The notes: generated by a model not told the origin, from the sequence alone. A stretch of 64,000 nt of DNA from Acanthochlamys bracteata (GCA_019914995.1 CM034132.1:5057501-5121500), one strand, 5' to 3'. Shown: positions 36,126 to 47,726, counted from the first letter of the stretch. Made by a program: numbers and translations.

Positions 36126-36690
36126 AAATAATTATTAATAAGAATATAGTCGCATGAGTCCACAAAATGGTTGCATGTACGCACATCAGAATATGGTTAC
36201 ACAAGTTCACAAGATAGTCATATGTAGTCGGACAATTTCAGACCACGGTCGCCCGCGGTGCATATCTAAAGTTTTAAAAATTCGCAAGTAGGTGTCGTAA
36301 TGTGCCACTATAATATACACTAAGCGACCTTTTACGACTATAGTTGTCGAGGAACGCTTTACAAACAAGCTTGGAATCACTTTAGGGTCGCACGAATTTA
36401 TAAGATTATCTCATATAATAGCACAATTACAGACCACGGTCGTCCGCGGCGCATATATAAAATTTCAAATAACTCACAAGTAGATCTTGTAATGTACAAC
36501 CATAATATGACAGTGAGCGACTTTATACGATCATAATTATCGACCGACGTTTTACAAACAAGTCCGGGATCACTTTATGGTCGAACGAGTCCACAACATG
36601 GCCACATGTAGTCGCACATCAACTTCATAGTCACACAAATCCAGATCATGTCGCCAGAGACGCATAAATAGTGCAAAACTTCACAAATAT
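36126..36690. repeat. Satellite-like tandem repeat, block B
   Basis: Continuation of the block A family: units begin near 36306 (ACTATAATATACAC) and 36499 (ACCATAATATGACAG), period about 193, shorter than the 240 of block A because one internal subrepeat is missing. CAGACCACGGTCG and GGATCACTTTA words recur in each unit. Confidence 0.75.
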
Positions 36691-37180
36691 GCCGAACAAA
36701 AAAAAGTTGATAAAGTTACATCTTTAGTCATCGTCAGTGCATGAAATTGAATTTATTTCTATATAGAAATATCTAGCCACTGAATTAATTTATTAAACGA
36801 ATGTAAAAGAGAACTTCTCAAAAAATGACGGATGTGAAACACGGTATAGTAGTGCATGCATACGCGAAGTCACTGGCGAGCCCTACAAGTATGCACTCCT
36901 AAAGACAAATCGTCTCATCTCTAGCGTCGGAGCAAGCAACTCCTCCCTATCTATTTGGGTTTGTAGGGCAATCAAGTTTGTCATGTTTGACGCCGGTCTT
37001 ATTACAACAAGCATATTTCATCCGATCTTTTCGTTGGCTTTCTCTATAGCTTTTTCAAACCTCTTTTTATTCTACCGTTCGATTGGAAAAATAGCTCTCC
37101 ATACTAGGCCTTTCTTTAGTTTGTGAAATGTCCGGATTCAAATTTTCTATTTGACAGGAATCAATAGGGTTCTATCCATT
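36691..37180. other. Unassigned DNA
   Basis: No gene or repeat recognised between the satellite-like block and the FAR1-like pseudogene; its left part may be the element's 3' untranslated or terminal region. Confidence 0.3.
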
Positions 37181-37189
37181 GTCATCAAT

Positions 37190-39190
37190 CGTGCATGAGT
37201 CAACAACACAAGGAATTTCAGGGGATTCAGGAATGTCGGCCTGCTTATATTCCTTCAGCAGCATAAAGAGTTTCTGTAAATACTGCCACATTAATTGAAA
37301 GATTTCTTATGTCGTGCCCGCTTCGTATGCCAATTGATAGGTAATCGTAGAGAGCTGCATAGTTCTCGATAGGTCGGAAACATCATGGCCACTCGTTAAT
37401 CCTTCGATATTATTTCCTCCATATTTTTGGCCCCTTTTGTTCAACTCTTAAATATAAAGTGATCGGGGATGTCCATATAGCGCGACATGAAAACTTTGAT
37501 AAGGTGCGAGCAAGGAATCCCCAGAAACTAAAAAAGTTTGCATTCGCAGCGACATTCTATTATTAATGTGTTAAACTTCACCCTCCACAGTCGTTGATCA
37601 CCAGGCACCGGGTCCTGTAAGTGTAGGTTCTATATTTGTCACTGCCTCCTTCATCAAAGAACTAAACGTATTTAGAAACAACTTTATTATTTCTTGTTTG
37701 AACCTATTGAATACATTTCTCGTTTACATTTTTACTGCTCTTTTTAAGATGTACGCATGATCATCGATGATCCGTTCGGAATGCTCGATAACATAATCCT
37801 TATTTTTTTCTCATTCAAAGAGTTTTACCAAATATTTCTCGCTGCTCTCAATAAACTAGCAAATACTTGTTGTGGGACCGAAATAATACCTATAAGCAGA
37901 GTTAGAAGCTTCAGCACGTCCGGTAGTGTTGTCCCAACATAGAACGTATCTGAGTGATAAACGGGCGCCCAGCTTTCTCGAATATTGTATAGTCCTTAGA
38001 GCCACTCGTTCTGCTGTAACACGAATATTGACATTATTCACGTATAAACTGGTTAAAACTTTCAAAAATATTGTATAGTCATCTTCTTGAAAATACTGGT
38101 TTAAAATCTTCACGTATACAACTTTTTATCACCTATTTGAAATTTGACCTCTTAGAATACACGTGTAGCAGATTTTTAACGAATTTTTTCAGAATATGCC
38201 AAAGACAAAATCTGTGTTGTGTATTGGTAAATATATACGCGTCAACTGCAGTCATAGGTCTATCTTTATCTGTGATTATTGCAGATAGTGCACGCTCGCC
38301 CATAGCATCGAGCCTGATCTCGAAAAGTCACTTAAAAGAACCCTCTGTCTCGTCCAAAAGCAGTGTGTATCCAAAGTAAATCGTCCTGCTAGTGGTGGTT
38401 AACTCCAGTGAATGGTGCGAATAGCATATCGTATGCATACTTGCGATATATAGTGTCGAATAAAATAACATCACCAAAATATTAAAATTGCAGACGTGAG
38501 GACCATCTATCCAGAAAAAATTAATTGCCCTCGACTCATTATCGGTCTGAATCAAATAGAAAAATTCGGATCTTCTATGCTCTTCTTCTTAAACCAATTC
38601 AGAGTTGCGGTAGCGTCACCTAGTATAGATTTGTTGTACCTTTTCGAGTGACTCAAATGGTTCAAACAATCTTTGTCGTCAAAATCGGCTTGCGACCTTG
38701 CAAGTATTTTGGTAACTTTATGCACGGGTATATCTTTCTCCATAAATGAGTCTACTAGCATCCTTGTTCTGCTGGCAGACATTTGTCTACTATTAGGTGT
38801 TCGCATTTTTTTTGCTGGGCTTACTATAGGATGAGTGTGCTCTTTTATAAAACTCACCACTCTCCACGATATATTGGCATCCTATTTCCATCTCATCGAT
38901 ACAGAACATCCGCATTTTAACCGTACTATTATTTCTCTTCTTATTTTCTTCTTTCTCAGAGGCAGCATCTATCTTTTTCCTTTTGTGCACTCTGTAATAC
39001 CCAAAACGCTCACAAGTCAGTGCAGCAGCACTTACCTGGCCAAGACATTTTAATTGTCTCTTTTTCGTAGTTCAGCTCAACGCTAAAGCTAGATGCTTTT
39101 TTGTAGTATGTATAAAACTGCTTCGCAGCTTCGAGACTATCAAAGACCATTCCAACAGACGATGTTTTCTCATTATCTTATCTCCTATTA
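37190..39190 (-). pseudogene. FAR1-like MULE transposase pseudogene
   Basis: Reading minus from about 39190: VFDSLEAAKQFYTYYKKAS is the start of a FAR1 DNA-binding domain. VSFIKEHTHPIVSP (38800-38860) is its end (family RFVKEHNHEL). CLNHLSHSKR, GDATATLNWFKKKSIEDPNF and NFFWIDG are the MULE-transposase lead-in, and SHHSLELTT...YTLLLDETEGSF is the core. TTGRAEASN and the following residues (37856-37950) match the STQRSESxN region. Many frameshifts and stops occur. The first catalytic Asp, in the family's FDTTY, is replaced (FYSTLY). FAR1/FHY3 proteins are host factors derived from such transposases; this copy looks like plain transposon or domesticated-gene debris. Confidence 0.75.
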
Positions 39191-39940
39191 TGTCTGTAGT
39201 TGGAATAGAAGAATTTGCGTCCTATGTCAACGGCTCTGTTGATTCCATAACATAATGGAGAATCAAGATTTTTTCATTTTACGAGCATGCTTAAATAAAC
39301 ACAATATATTCCAAACTAAGAACACAACTAAAATAAGTACGAGTAAGAAGTTGACTACGTTTTGACCTAATTTATGACATGCGAGTAAGATTTCTCGGTA
39401 TCAGGCAGGATCAACGCATAAGATGTCGACATAACGAAATTGAATTAATAAAATAATTCATGTGCAATTTGATGTCAAACTATGGCGTCGATGTTGTTTA
39501 GACCGCATTGCAACTACATACCCGGACGTATTGATTAACATTTCACCGATAAATACTGGAATCGTCGGAAAGGTCGATGTTCAACATTTTGACACACAAA
39601 TAAAATTTGTTTACCTGAGAATAGAATCAAATTCAGGGCATATTGATGTCAACCTATGAAATCTAGATGACATCTGTCCAATTAAGTTGTAAATTGATGT
39701 CCAACTATAATGTGGTCTTTCTTTATATCACATTTCGTTCTCAATGGCAACGTATCTAGTCGGACGTACTAATTTAATATTACAACGATTTAACTTATGG
39801 AATCACTGCTACGAGGTCGACTAAGATATCGACCACCTATTGACCTTAGCGGTAGCTACTAATAGTTAACAAAGATTTGAGCGGGAGGCAATTCTATAAC
39901 TTCCTTAAAAAAAAGGGGAATACATGTTAATTTGTACTCT
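39191..39940. other. Unassigned DNA
   Basis: No gene supported. A 65-aa plus-strand frame at 39462-39659 has no recognised features. Confidence 0.3.
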
Positions 39941-40385
39941 ATATCCACGATGAGACTTAGTGCAAAATCCAGAAAAGAGTCGGCCACGGAAGGCTATCTA
40001 GAAACGAAGGAGCAACCGCGCCAAGAGAAAAAACCTTGTTGCCAATCTTTGCGGTGCGCGCAAGTAGTAAGCAAGAAAAAATTACGGATTTTTTTCTTGC
40101 ACGATCCGAAACCCTGAAACTTATTCCAGAAAAAGAGACATGTTTGCCCCAATTCGCCCGAAGTTGCAATGATCGGCCCGTAAACGCGTTTGCACAATAG
40201 AGGCTCAGACGTGCAAAGAATCGGCTGAGAGAAAGACAAGATTGCCCCCATTCTCGAGAAAGAGATAAATTTGTCCCATGTCGATCCTGTCGAGAAGAGC
40301 CGTTTGATGGCTGATCAAACGGCTGGAATGAAAGCACAGCGGCATCGCGCATAGTGGCCGCTGTGCCTCTATTCTGCCTGATATA
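39941..40385. repeat. GC-richer patch with three diverged ~30-bp repeats
   Basis: The base composition is clearly more GC-rich than the surroundings. Three related words occur: CAGAAAAAGAGACATGTTTG near 40130, GAGAGAAAGACAAGATTGCC near 40227, and GAGAAAGAGATAAATTTGTC near 40256, each followed by CCCC or CCC. Long frames exist on several phases of the minus strand but overlap one another and match no family, so they are composition-driven. Confidence 0.5.
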
Positions 40386-40641
40386 TATATGTCGTAGTTA
40401 TGTTTTTGCAATCAAAACTTATCTTCGGCTTAAGGGATATAAAGAAAAACTTTTGAAGGAGATAGCTTCTGATTAAGAACAAAGAAGATAGTAATAATGA
40501 TTAGTGTGTGCTGATACAAAAGGGGTAAAAAACATAGTCATGGTATAAGATGAATTAGGTTGAAGTTCGTTGGTCATTTGGTTCCAATTAACCAAATTAC
40601 TTCTAAGGCCTGCCTAAGACTTAGGCTCAACATATCCATAT

Positions 40642-41257
40642 TAAGAGGTGACAATTTCCGTTCTGATCCGAAAATCCGACCCGAAATCTACCCGAAAAGG
40701 TCGAATTCGGGTCAAGCTTAACTGGATTCAAATCAATTTCGTGTCAACCCGAAAAATTAAATAAATTCAGGTCGGATTCGGATCAAGCTTAACCGGGTTC
40801 AAATCAATTTCTTGTCAACCCGAAAACTTAAATAAATTCGGGTCGAATTCGGGTCAACCCAAAAATGATCCATATAACTATTTATATAATATATATTACT
40901 TAATAATTAGAGAATAATAGCAAAAAATTTGAATTTTAATTTGTATATATATATTTCTTATCTTAATTTAACGAAATTTTACTTAATTTATAAATTTTAT
41001 AAAAAATATTTTTCTTTTTAAATATATCATAATTAATATTTTTATATATTATTATTAGAAATTAACATTTATAATTTTTATTTTAATAATTTTAATTATT
41101 AAATTGGTCAACTCGAATTTGACCTGGTTATTAAATAGGTTGGATTAAGGTTAATAATTTCGACCCATATAAATAAATAGATTGGGTTAGAATTAAATAA
41201 TTTTGATCTGGTTATTATATAGGTCGATCCAGAATCGAACACGAATTGCCACCCCTA
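40642..41257 (-). mobile_element. hAT-type non-autonomous element, copy 3
   Basis: A 616-bp, shorter relative of the 9055 and 33057 elements, inverted: its right end, read on the minus strand (TAGGGGTGGCAATTCG... GGATCGACCTATATAATAAC), aligns with the left end of copy 1. The left end is TAAGAGGTGACAATT. A perfect 8-bp duplication ATCCATAT flanks it (40634-40641 and 41258-41265). GGGTC/CCCGAA words are amplified at the left end. No coding capacity. Confidence 0.85.
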
Positions 41258-41265
41258 ATCCATAT

Positions 41266-42186
41266 GCAATAGTAACACCCTTTTTTTTCTTCTTGTTTGT
41301 TTTTCCTGTGAAAATATTGCGTTAGAGCTCCATATTTGAATCTACCTATACATGTAATGTGTTAGTGGGAGCCTTACCATTCAACCTAGACAGCACTTGA
41401 ATCTGCCTCCACACATAAAGTTTGCACTAAATGTGTTGGTATTGGCTTTGACAATAATGACCGCGGCCAGGGGGATAGAGTACATATGTATCTAGTGATT
41501 GTTTTTTTTTAACAATAACAACTTGATGAGTATGATGCAAGAAGAAAAATTATATTTATACAAAGATGAATAAGAAAATTTAAAATCAAAATGTAATGCA
41601 TGGATGATGTTGGAGAAGAATCAACGTCCAAACTAATGGACCACTCAGAATGATAATTTCTAAGCTAACATGCACAGGACAAAGTAGCGAAAACAACTTA
41701 TTATTTGGATTAGCATCTAATAAACTTCCAACATACGCTCTCCCTTTCTCAAGCTGTCTCTTTTTTATCATTTTATCAAAATCATTCCTCCGCTAGTTCT
41801 AGTTGACATTTAGCTTAGAGAAAAAGTTTAATCAGAAAAGATTTGTTGATTGATTTTTACCTCATTGGGCTTTCTAGTTCATTTATTAGAGCAAAACACA
41901 TTACCCACCAACAACACCATATCTTTCAAAAGCACTCTGGCTATATTTAGCTGTAAATTTTCATCTCCATTTTTATCTCCTTTTTATTATTATATATATG
42001 ATTGTTTATTTTTTAGATTGAAACAATACTTTATTTTAAAAAAATTTATACAAAATATCGTATTTAAAAAAAAAAAATTATAAGCAATTCTAAATGAACC
42101 TTCCATCGTAGCAACAACAGTATCCAACACTAAATAAATACTATAGTAGTGCCAACCATAGTTTTCCTTTAAATCCCAAAATATTT
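41266..42186. other. Unassigned AT-rich DNA
   Basis: No gene is recognised; short homopolymer runs at 41505 and 42065. Small frames on both strands lack features. Confidence 0.35.
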
Positions 42187-42535
42187 TTAGAACGTGTTTC
42201 AAGTCTGTGGAACTCCAGTTTCTCTCGTCAGAATTGGAATTCCACAGACTTCTCATGTTTCAATTACACGGAGCTGGAAAACTCCACTTTAATACTACTG
42301 TAGCAAAACTGTCTCAATTCTTCTTCGCTGATCTCCACATCCCTAATGGCGTGTTCCAAGTATGTGGAACTGCAGTTTTTCTTGCCAGAATTGGAGTTTC
42401 ACATACTTCCCCGTTTCACAAGCATGGAACTCCAGTTCCACGAGGACTCCCAAATCTCAACCAAATAACAACTCAGTGCTGGCAGCTACATCGTTCACTG
42501 CTTCGATCTCGTCGCCGAGGTTTGCCGCTATTACA

Positions 42536-42603
42536 ATGTCAACGGAGAGCTCGCCTGCACCTACGCTTCTGTCATTCTTCACGATAATGGAATTCCTATC
42601 ACG
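42536..42603 (+). pseudogene. 60S acidic ribosomal protein P1 exon fragment
   Basis: After ATGTCAACGG the sequence, in the next frame, encodes ELACTYASVILHDNGIPIT, the very conserved amino terminus of plant ribosomal stalk protein P1 (whose helical N-terminal domain dimerises with P2). One base is missing between the start codon and this segment, so the ATG frame does not lead into it. It ends at ACG followed by GTAAT, a plausible donor at the end of the first exon. No later P1 exon follows in a recognisable form. Confidence 0.75.
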
Positions 42604-43019
42604 GTAATCAATTCTCTTCAATTGCTTGCCCCATTCTTTGCACTTCCATTAGCGGAAAACTACTGCTTATGGGTTTTTCGTTCCAATGTTTCTTTCCACT
42701 CTCTCTGTTTGATCACTGAAGGCAACAATGGTGAAACTCATGAGCAAGCGGCCATCTTCCTCAAAGTTATGATCTGTGACTTCAAATCTACCCTGGTAAA
42801 TGAGAATTTAGAAGAGTTCTTTCGGTTTTTTTGTTGAATTTTGTGATTTTGTTTTTTGGGTTTATGTAGAGGATTCCACCATTGTTCTCGAAACACTTGA
42901 GTGGAATATTAGGAGTGAAATCAGCGCTCAAAGGTCCATGTGGAAAGTAGTGGAGCGTTGGTGTGTCTTGTGCTGGAGATGATCGATGGTTGTTGAAGTT
43001 TACAAAACTTATATTTTAT

Positions 43020-43440
43020 TATATTGTGTTATAAGCATTAAGATTAATTTGGAATTATTATTATTATTATTAAAAAATTATTATTTTATATGATAAATTC
43101 GTTATACAATATATACGTATTATATTAATTAAGTAGATTATACAATTATTAAATCCTATTAATGGAATATGGTTAAATTTTATCTAAAAAAATAATTAGC
43201 AAGATTTATTATTAATTTTTATTTAAAAATGTTATATATATTTTTTAATTTAATTTAGTTCTTACTTTTAAGTGCAATTGCAACACAAATACTGAGCTTT
43301 ACTTATACCTCATTTTAAAAGACAATTGAAATATAAATTCTGAACTCCACTTTAAGCCTACTTAAAAAACTAATTGAAACATAAAAATTGAACTCCACTT
43401 TCAACTCATTTCTCAAAAAACTCTACTTTCTATTTTTCAC
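43020..43440. repeat. AT-rich interspersed repeat, copy A
   Basis: About 400 bp (ATTATTATTATTAAAAAATT, ATATGATAAATTCGTTATAC and so on to the TTGAACTCCACTTTCAAC region) align with copy B at 46165-47090 in the same orientation. It forms the AT-rich right part of the TIR element at 42187-43481. Confidence 0.55.
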
Positions 43441-43481
43441 TTTCACGAAACTCAGTTACGGACATTTGGAACACGTCCTAA

Positions 43482-43870
43482 GTGGACTAGAATTCCTTTT
43501 GCTAGCGATCGTCGCTGCTCCCGTGGACTTGTTCTCCTTTGTCTCCTCCGTCTAACTACCCTTGTTACTGCTACTCTGATCATTATCGATCTTATTCTTC
43601 TTCTTCTTATCGGTTAGCAGCAAACGTCTACGACTTCTTCTTCTTGGTGGGTTGTTGCAGCAAATTCCGCCAGTGATGATCGCTCTTAGCGTTGTTGTTC
43701 ATCGCTGTAGTTCTTCTTCTCAGATCTTCTAGAGCAAAATGTTTGCCTGCGCTCCTCCATAGCCATTTGTCGCCGCTCAAATGTTCTTGAAGGAAGAGAA
43801 CACTTGAATGGCGGTAGTGGCAGCGAAGGAGGGCGGCCAAGCGTTTTTGGGAAGCCACTTGAGTCTTTAA
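43482..43870. other. Serine/leucine-codon-like CT-rich unassigned DNA
   Basis: CTTCTT-rich DNA with no recognised gene. The solo LTR at 43871 interrupts it; its continuation begins at 45897. Confidence 0.35.
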
Positions 43871-45896
43871 TGTTGGAACTCCAAGATTGATTTTGATGAT
43901 AACAATGATTAAGAATTACAGTTTATGGATTAGGATGAACTAATGATTGGAATCAAGTTCCGCAAAAATTCATGAAACAGGTCTATCCCACATTCAGCAG
44001 ACAACAAGCCAGCTTCTTAGCTACTATTTGTATAAGATTTCTTTTATACCATATAGAACAGAGAATCTCTCAGCCACCAAATAGCCAGCTGTCTAATTGC
44101 TACTACATGGATAACAGAAAATCGCAAACAGAAAATCGCGAACAGAGAAGAGCAGAAAAACAGAGTATCGCCAACAGAGATGAACAGAAAACAGAGGACT
44201 CAATAGCCGGCTATTTCGCTGCTGCTCGCTGGACAGAGAAGAATCAGAAAATCGTGATAATCATTCACTCTTCAGAAGTAATTTCAAGCATGATGCTGAT
44301 TCCATTTGAAGTTCAACTATTCATCAGAGACAGGCCAACATGCATACTATAAGATTGACCGAATAACACATCAAATGATGATCAATATAAACTTGGAAAA
44401 ATCGTGGAATGATAGATGAAAATTCAGTAAACAGAGAGCAGAATCAGACATTGATGAACAACTTTTCAGATGTAATTCAATCAAGAATTCGTCATCCATT
44501 TGAAGCAAAATCTTGAAGACTTATTGAGAAACATATCAGCTACAAGTTCATATCAAGAATTATGAAAAATCACAACAAAAGAAGACAAAGAACATAGTGC
44601 AAAGTATCATCAGAATCATGTCTTGCTTATAATGCAGAAATGCTTCAACATGCAGATTTCGATTTTCCTCCAGAAGAAATCACGAATTTAATTATAAGGT
44701 GATATCATTCAACAAATCTATTATCCTGTTACTATCACAGAACTGAGCTTTATCGAGTCACCACATTATTGAAAAATAAGTTCAAGTATAGAGATTGATA
44801 GATAGCAATGAAAACCCATTGAACACAATAGGAAGCAACGAAACAGAGACTGCAGAGTCACGCTATTAGAGTCCACCTCACTTGAAGCAGTCAACCTAGC
44901 AAAGAACAGCAAATCAAGCCAACTCAGCTAGGGAATATTTGAAAAATACAACTCAGCTGAAACAATTCAAAACTGCAAGCGGAAGTTTTTGAATTTCTTT
45001 CTTCAGTGCATTTAATGCTGATGAAAGAGTTGCACCAATTTAGCCATAAGAAATCTTGAGGCAGCTGATTGACCGCTGAACACAACCTTCATCTCTACCT
45101 TGAAAATCTGCCACTGCACACCAACGATAATATTTTTCTAACGGGAAGAATCACCTACCTACAAGAACAGAAAATTCTATAAGAGGAGAAGATGAAGAAC
45201 AGAGTAAGACAGAGGAGATAACGAGCAAAATATTCAAAAACAAACTTGCACTACATTGACTCAATTTTTCAAGTAAAGAAACTCCTCTTGCTGCCAATCA
45301 CTTACAGAGCATCATCTTCAGCAGCAACAAGTTTGATCATCTCAACAGAAAATTTTAAGTTCATTTATTTACTTTGAGATTGATCATGTTCCTAACCTTG
45401 ATCTTTTAGTTACCTTTTTGTAAACCTTGTGAAAGAGATGCTGCGGGCACCGGGTAAGGAAGTTCAGGTGGAGCTTGGTGAAAGTTCTTAAACCTTGTAA
45501 TAGAGCTAGCATATCAGCCAGAGGGACGGGTGTGTCCAGTAGGTTGTTAGGGGTTGTCTTGGTGAAGAAATTCGGTAAAAGTAAGTGTGCTTGGTGAAGC
45601 ACTTTGCTCTTGGTGTATATGTAGCTTATTAAAGGTTTAGTGAAGCTTTGGCTCTGGTGATAGAGCATCCGTGGATATAGGCAAAGAGGTTTTGCCGAGC
45701 CACGTTAAATACTCTGAGTTCTATCCTCTTTACCTAAATCAGTAAATATTATAACACTCTCTGTCTGCAGGTTACAGAATTGACGCAGCCGGCTGTAAGC
45801 CTGCTGTCCGTAAAATAACTAAACTTCACGAAAATTTTTATTTATTAACTCAATTCACCCCTACCCTCTTGAGTTAATCTTACAGGAGAACTAGCA
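43871..45896 (+). repeat. Solo LTR of the SIRE-like family, inverted
   Basis: It runs from TGTTGGAACTCC to GGAGAACTAGCA, 2,026 bp, on the opposite strand to the array LTRs at 10327-27385 and clearly the same family. No internal region adjoins it, so it is a solo LTR left by LTR-LTR recombination. It contains an extra stretch of about 75-80 bp (around 45330-45410) not present in the array LTRs. Flanking 5-mers (TTTAA and CTTGA) match only partly, so the duplication is decayed or the ends recombined. Confidence 0.85.
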
Positions 45897-46164
45897 CTTG
45901 ATATTAATAAGAAAAATCCGTCAGCGGTGAGGTGGCGGGGAAGAATTGGAAGAAGAAGAAGACTAAATAAATAGGGAAAGCAAAGTAATAGGGAAGAGGA
46001 GATTTGGAAAAAGATTTCTGAGTTTATATAACTTAGAATGGATTATCTTGGGAAGTCCATGATTTATTAGATTTTATTACTTTTGGGAAGTCCAAAGAGT
46101 TCAAAGCCAAAAAAAAAATGCTTTGATTATATATAAAGAGAAACTAATCTTTAAACTAACCCTT
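45897..46164. other. Unassigned DNA right of the solo LTR
   Basis: Purine-rich and then AT-rich DNA without a recognised gene; this is the right flank of the solo LTR insertion. Confidence 0.3.
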
Positions 46165-47090
46165 ACAATTATTATTATTATTAAAAAATTATTTTTTTAT
46201 ATGTGTTAAGAAAAGATTTAGGCTCACATTATTTATCAACGGTCCTAAAATAATTTTAATAAAGACTTATAGCTTACTCTTCTCATTACCAATTGAGTTT
46301 GAGAAAAATTCTAAATTTGTCACATAATACCAGAGCGGATTGGGCCGGATCTGTCCAAAATGTGGGCTAAATTTAACTTATTATTCATATCTATTCACAA
46401 CCTTTATGGTCCGGTTTATTCTAAAGTAAAAATAGCTCACCTTATTTCACGACAAGTAGTCCGTTTTATTCAAAAATAGTTGTCCGCTACATTCTATTGC
46501 AAGTAGTCCATTTCATTTCAAGGTAGATTGTCCGCTTCATCCAATTCATTACACGGCATGTAGTCCACATCAATTCAATTTACAAAAAAAAATGCTCCGC
46601 TAGAGTGCAGGTATTAAAGAAAGATTTAATGCCATATTGTTTATCAATAATTTTGAGATGATATTAATAAAAACTTGTACTTATTCTTCTTATTACCAAT
46701 TGGTTTTTAAAAAAATCCTAAATTCGTCACAGTATGATAAATTTATTATACAACATATAAGTATTATATTAATTGAGTAAGTTATATAATTATTAAATCT
46801 TATATAAAAATTATGGTTGAATCTTATCTAAAAAATAATTAGAGAATTATTAGTTTTATTTATAAATATTATATCACTTCCAACTTAATTTAATTATCAC
46901 TTTCAAATGCAATTGTACTACAAAAATTGAACTTAATTTTCATCTTAATGTCATAAACAATTGAAATAGAATATTTGAACTTCATTTCCAACCCACTTTA
47001 AAAATCAATTAAAATACAAAATTAAATTCCATTTTCAACTTATGTTTTAAAAAACTACATTATTAGTTTTTACTAAAATAAGGCCTTACC
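46165..47090. repeat. AT-rich interspersed repeat, copy B
   Basis: It aligns in two parts with 43020-43440: ATTATTATTATTAAAAAATT near 46170 and the larger part from about 46735. Between them lies extra DNA with CGCTTCAT and AAGTAGTCC repeated words, itself bounded by a duplicated ~130-bp segment (about 46205-46325 and 46617-46730 share ACTTATTCTTCTTATTACCAATTG-like text). It looks like an insertion into the repeat with a local duplication. Confidence 0.5.
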
Positions 47091-47131
47091 AAAACACTTC
47101 TTTCTACAAAGACATCACTTAATGGATTTGG

Positions 47132-47716
47132 ACATAGTTGTAAAAATCGGACCGGACATAAAACCGAAAAACTATCTGGGTCAACGGAAACACGAGTTGA
47201 CCTGTTATGTTAAAAATATCAAAATATTGACGGTAGCAGGAAAGCTTATGAATTTTTTTTATTAGAAATCATAAAAGAAAAAATAAACTAACAAAAAATA
47301 TATAGGAAAACCAAAAAATATTTAAATAATAAATTTCAAAATAAATTCTTTGTTTTAAAATAATTTTGTTATTTTTCTTAAAATTTAATAGAATTAATAA
47401 TATAAAATTTAAAAATCACTAATAATAAATATTTACAAATAAAATATAACAAATTTATTTTTTTGCATTATCACATCCAAATATTGAATCTAAACTACAT
47501 ATCATATTTTAATATAAAGTTACTAATAAATAATTTTGTATCAATATATTACAAATTTAATTTAATCCGATTTGATCCAGCCAGCGAGTCGACCGGATCA
47601 GAACGGATCAAAACGGTTGGATTATGTAAACGATTTTATTATAAATCCGGACCAATTTATATTTCGGGTCGACAGTTCCCGAATCGATCTAGGCGGCTGG
47701 TCCAAATTTTACAATT
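47132..47716. mobile_element. MULE-like MITE with 10-bp target duplication
   Basis: A 585-bp element is flanked by a perfect ATGGATTTGG (47122-47131 and 47717-47726). Ends are AGTTGTAAAAATCGGACC, after four extra bases, and the reverse of AATTGTAAAATTTGGACC. GGATC/GACC words are enriched at both ends and the middle is AT-rich without coding potential. The duplication length fits Mutator-like elements (usually 8-11 bp), but the superfamily is inferred from that alone. Confidence 0.7.
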
Positions 47717-47726
47717 ATGGATTTGG

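Larger units (their letters stand above)
42187..43481 (+). mobile_element. TIR element carrying a ribosomal P1 gene fragment
   Basis: The left end TTAGAACGTGTTTCAA and the right end TTGGAACACGTCCTAA are imperfect inverted repeats. A second left-type end lies at about 42346 (AATGGCGTGTTCCAAGTATG). Each left-type end is followed by GTGGAACT and a CAG word, so the left terminus is duplicated. No target duplication is clear and no transposase is visible, so the superfamily is unknown. The interior holds host-like GC-richer DNA including the P1 fragment at 42536-42603, as in Pack-type elements, then an AT-rich tail. Confidence 0.5.

Noticed and set aside
39957-40352. Overlapping long frames on the minus strand, up to 131 aa
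   Set aside because: Three frames are open at once because the patch is GC-richer and stop-poor. No domain resemblance, and repeats explain the composition.
42207-42587. 126-aa plus-strand frame across the TIR element left end
   Set aside because: It covers transposon terminal repeats and runs through the P1 exon in the wrong frame.
43972-44352. 126-aa plus-strand frame
   Set aside because: It lies wholly inside the solo LTR and corresponds to broken frames in the other LTR copies; not conserved as protein.
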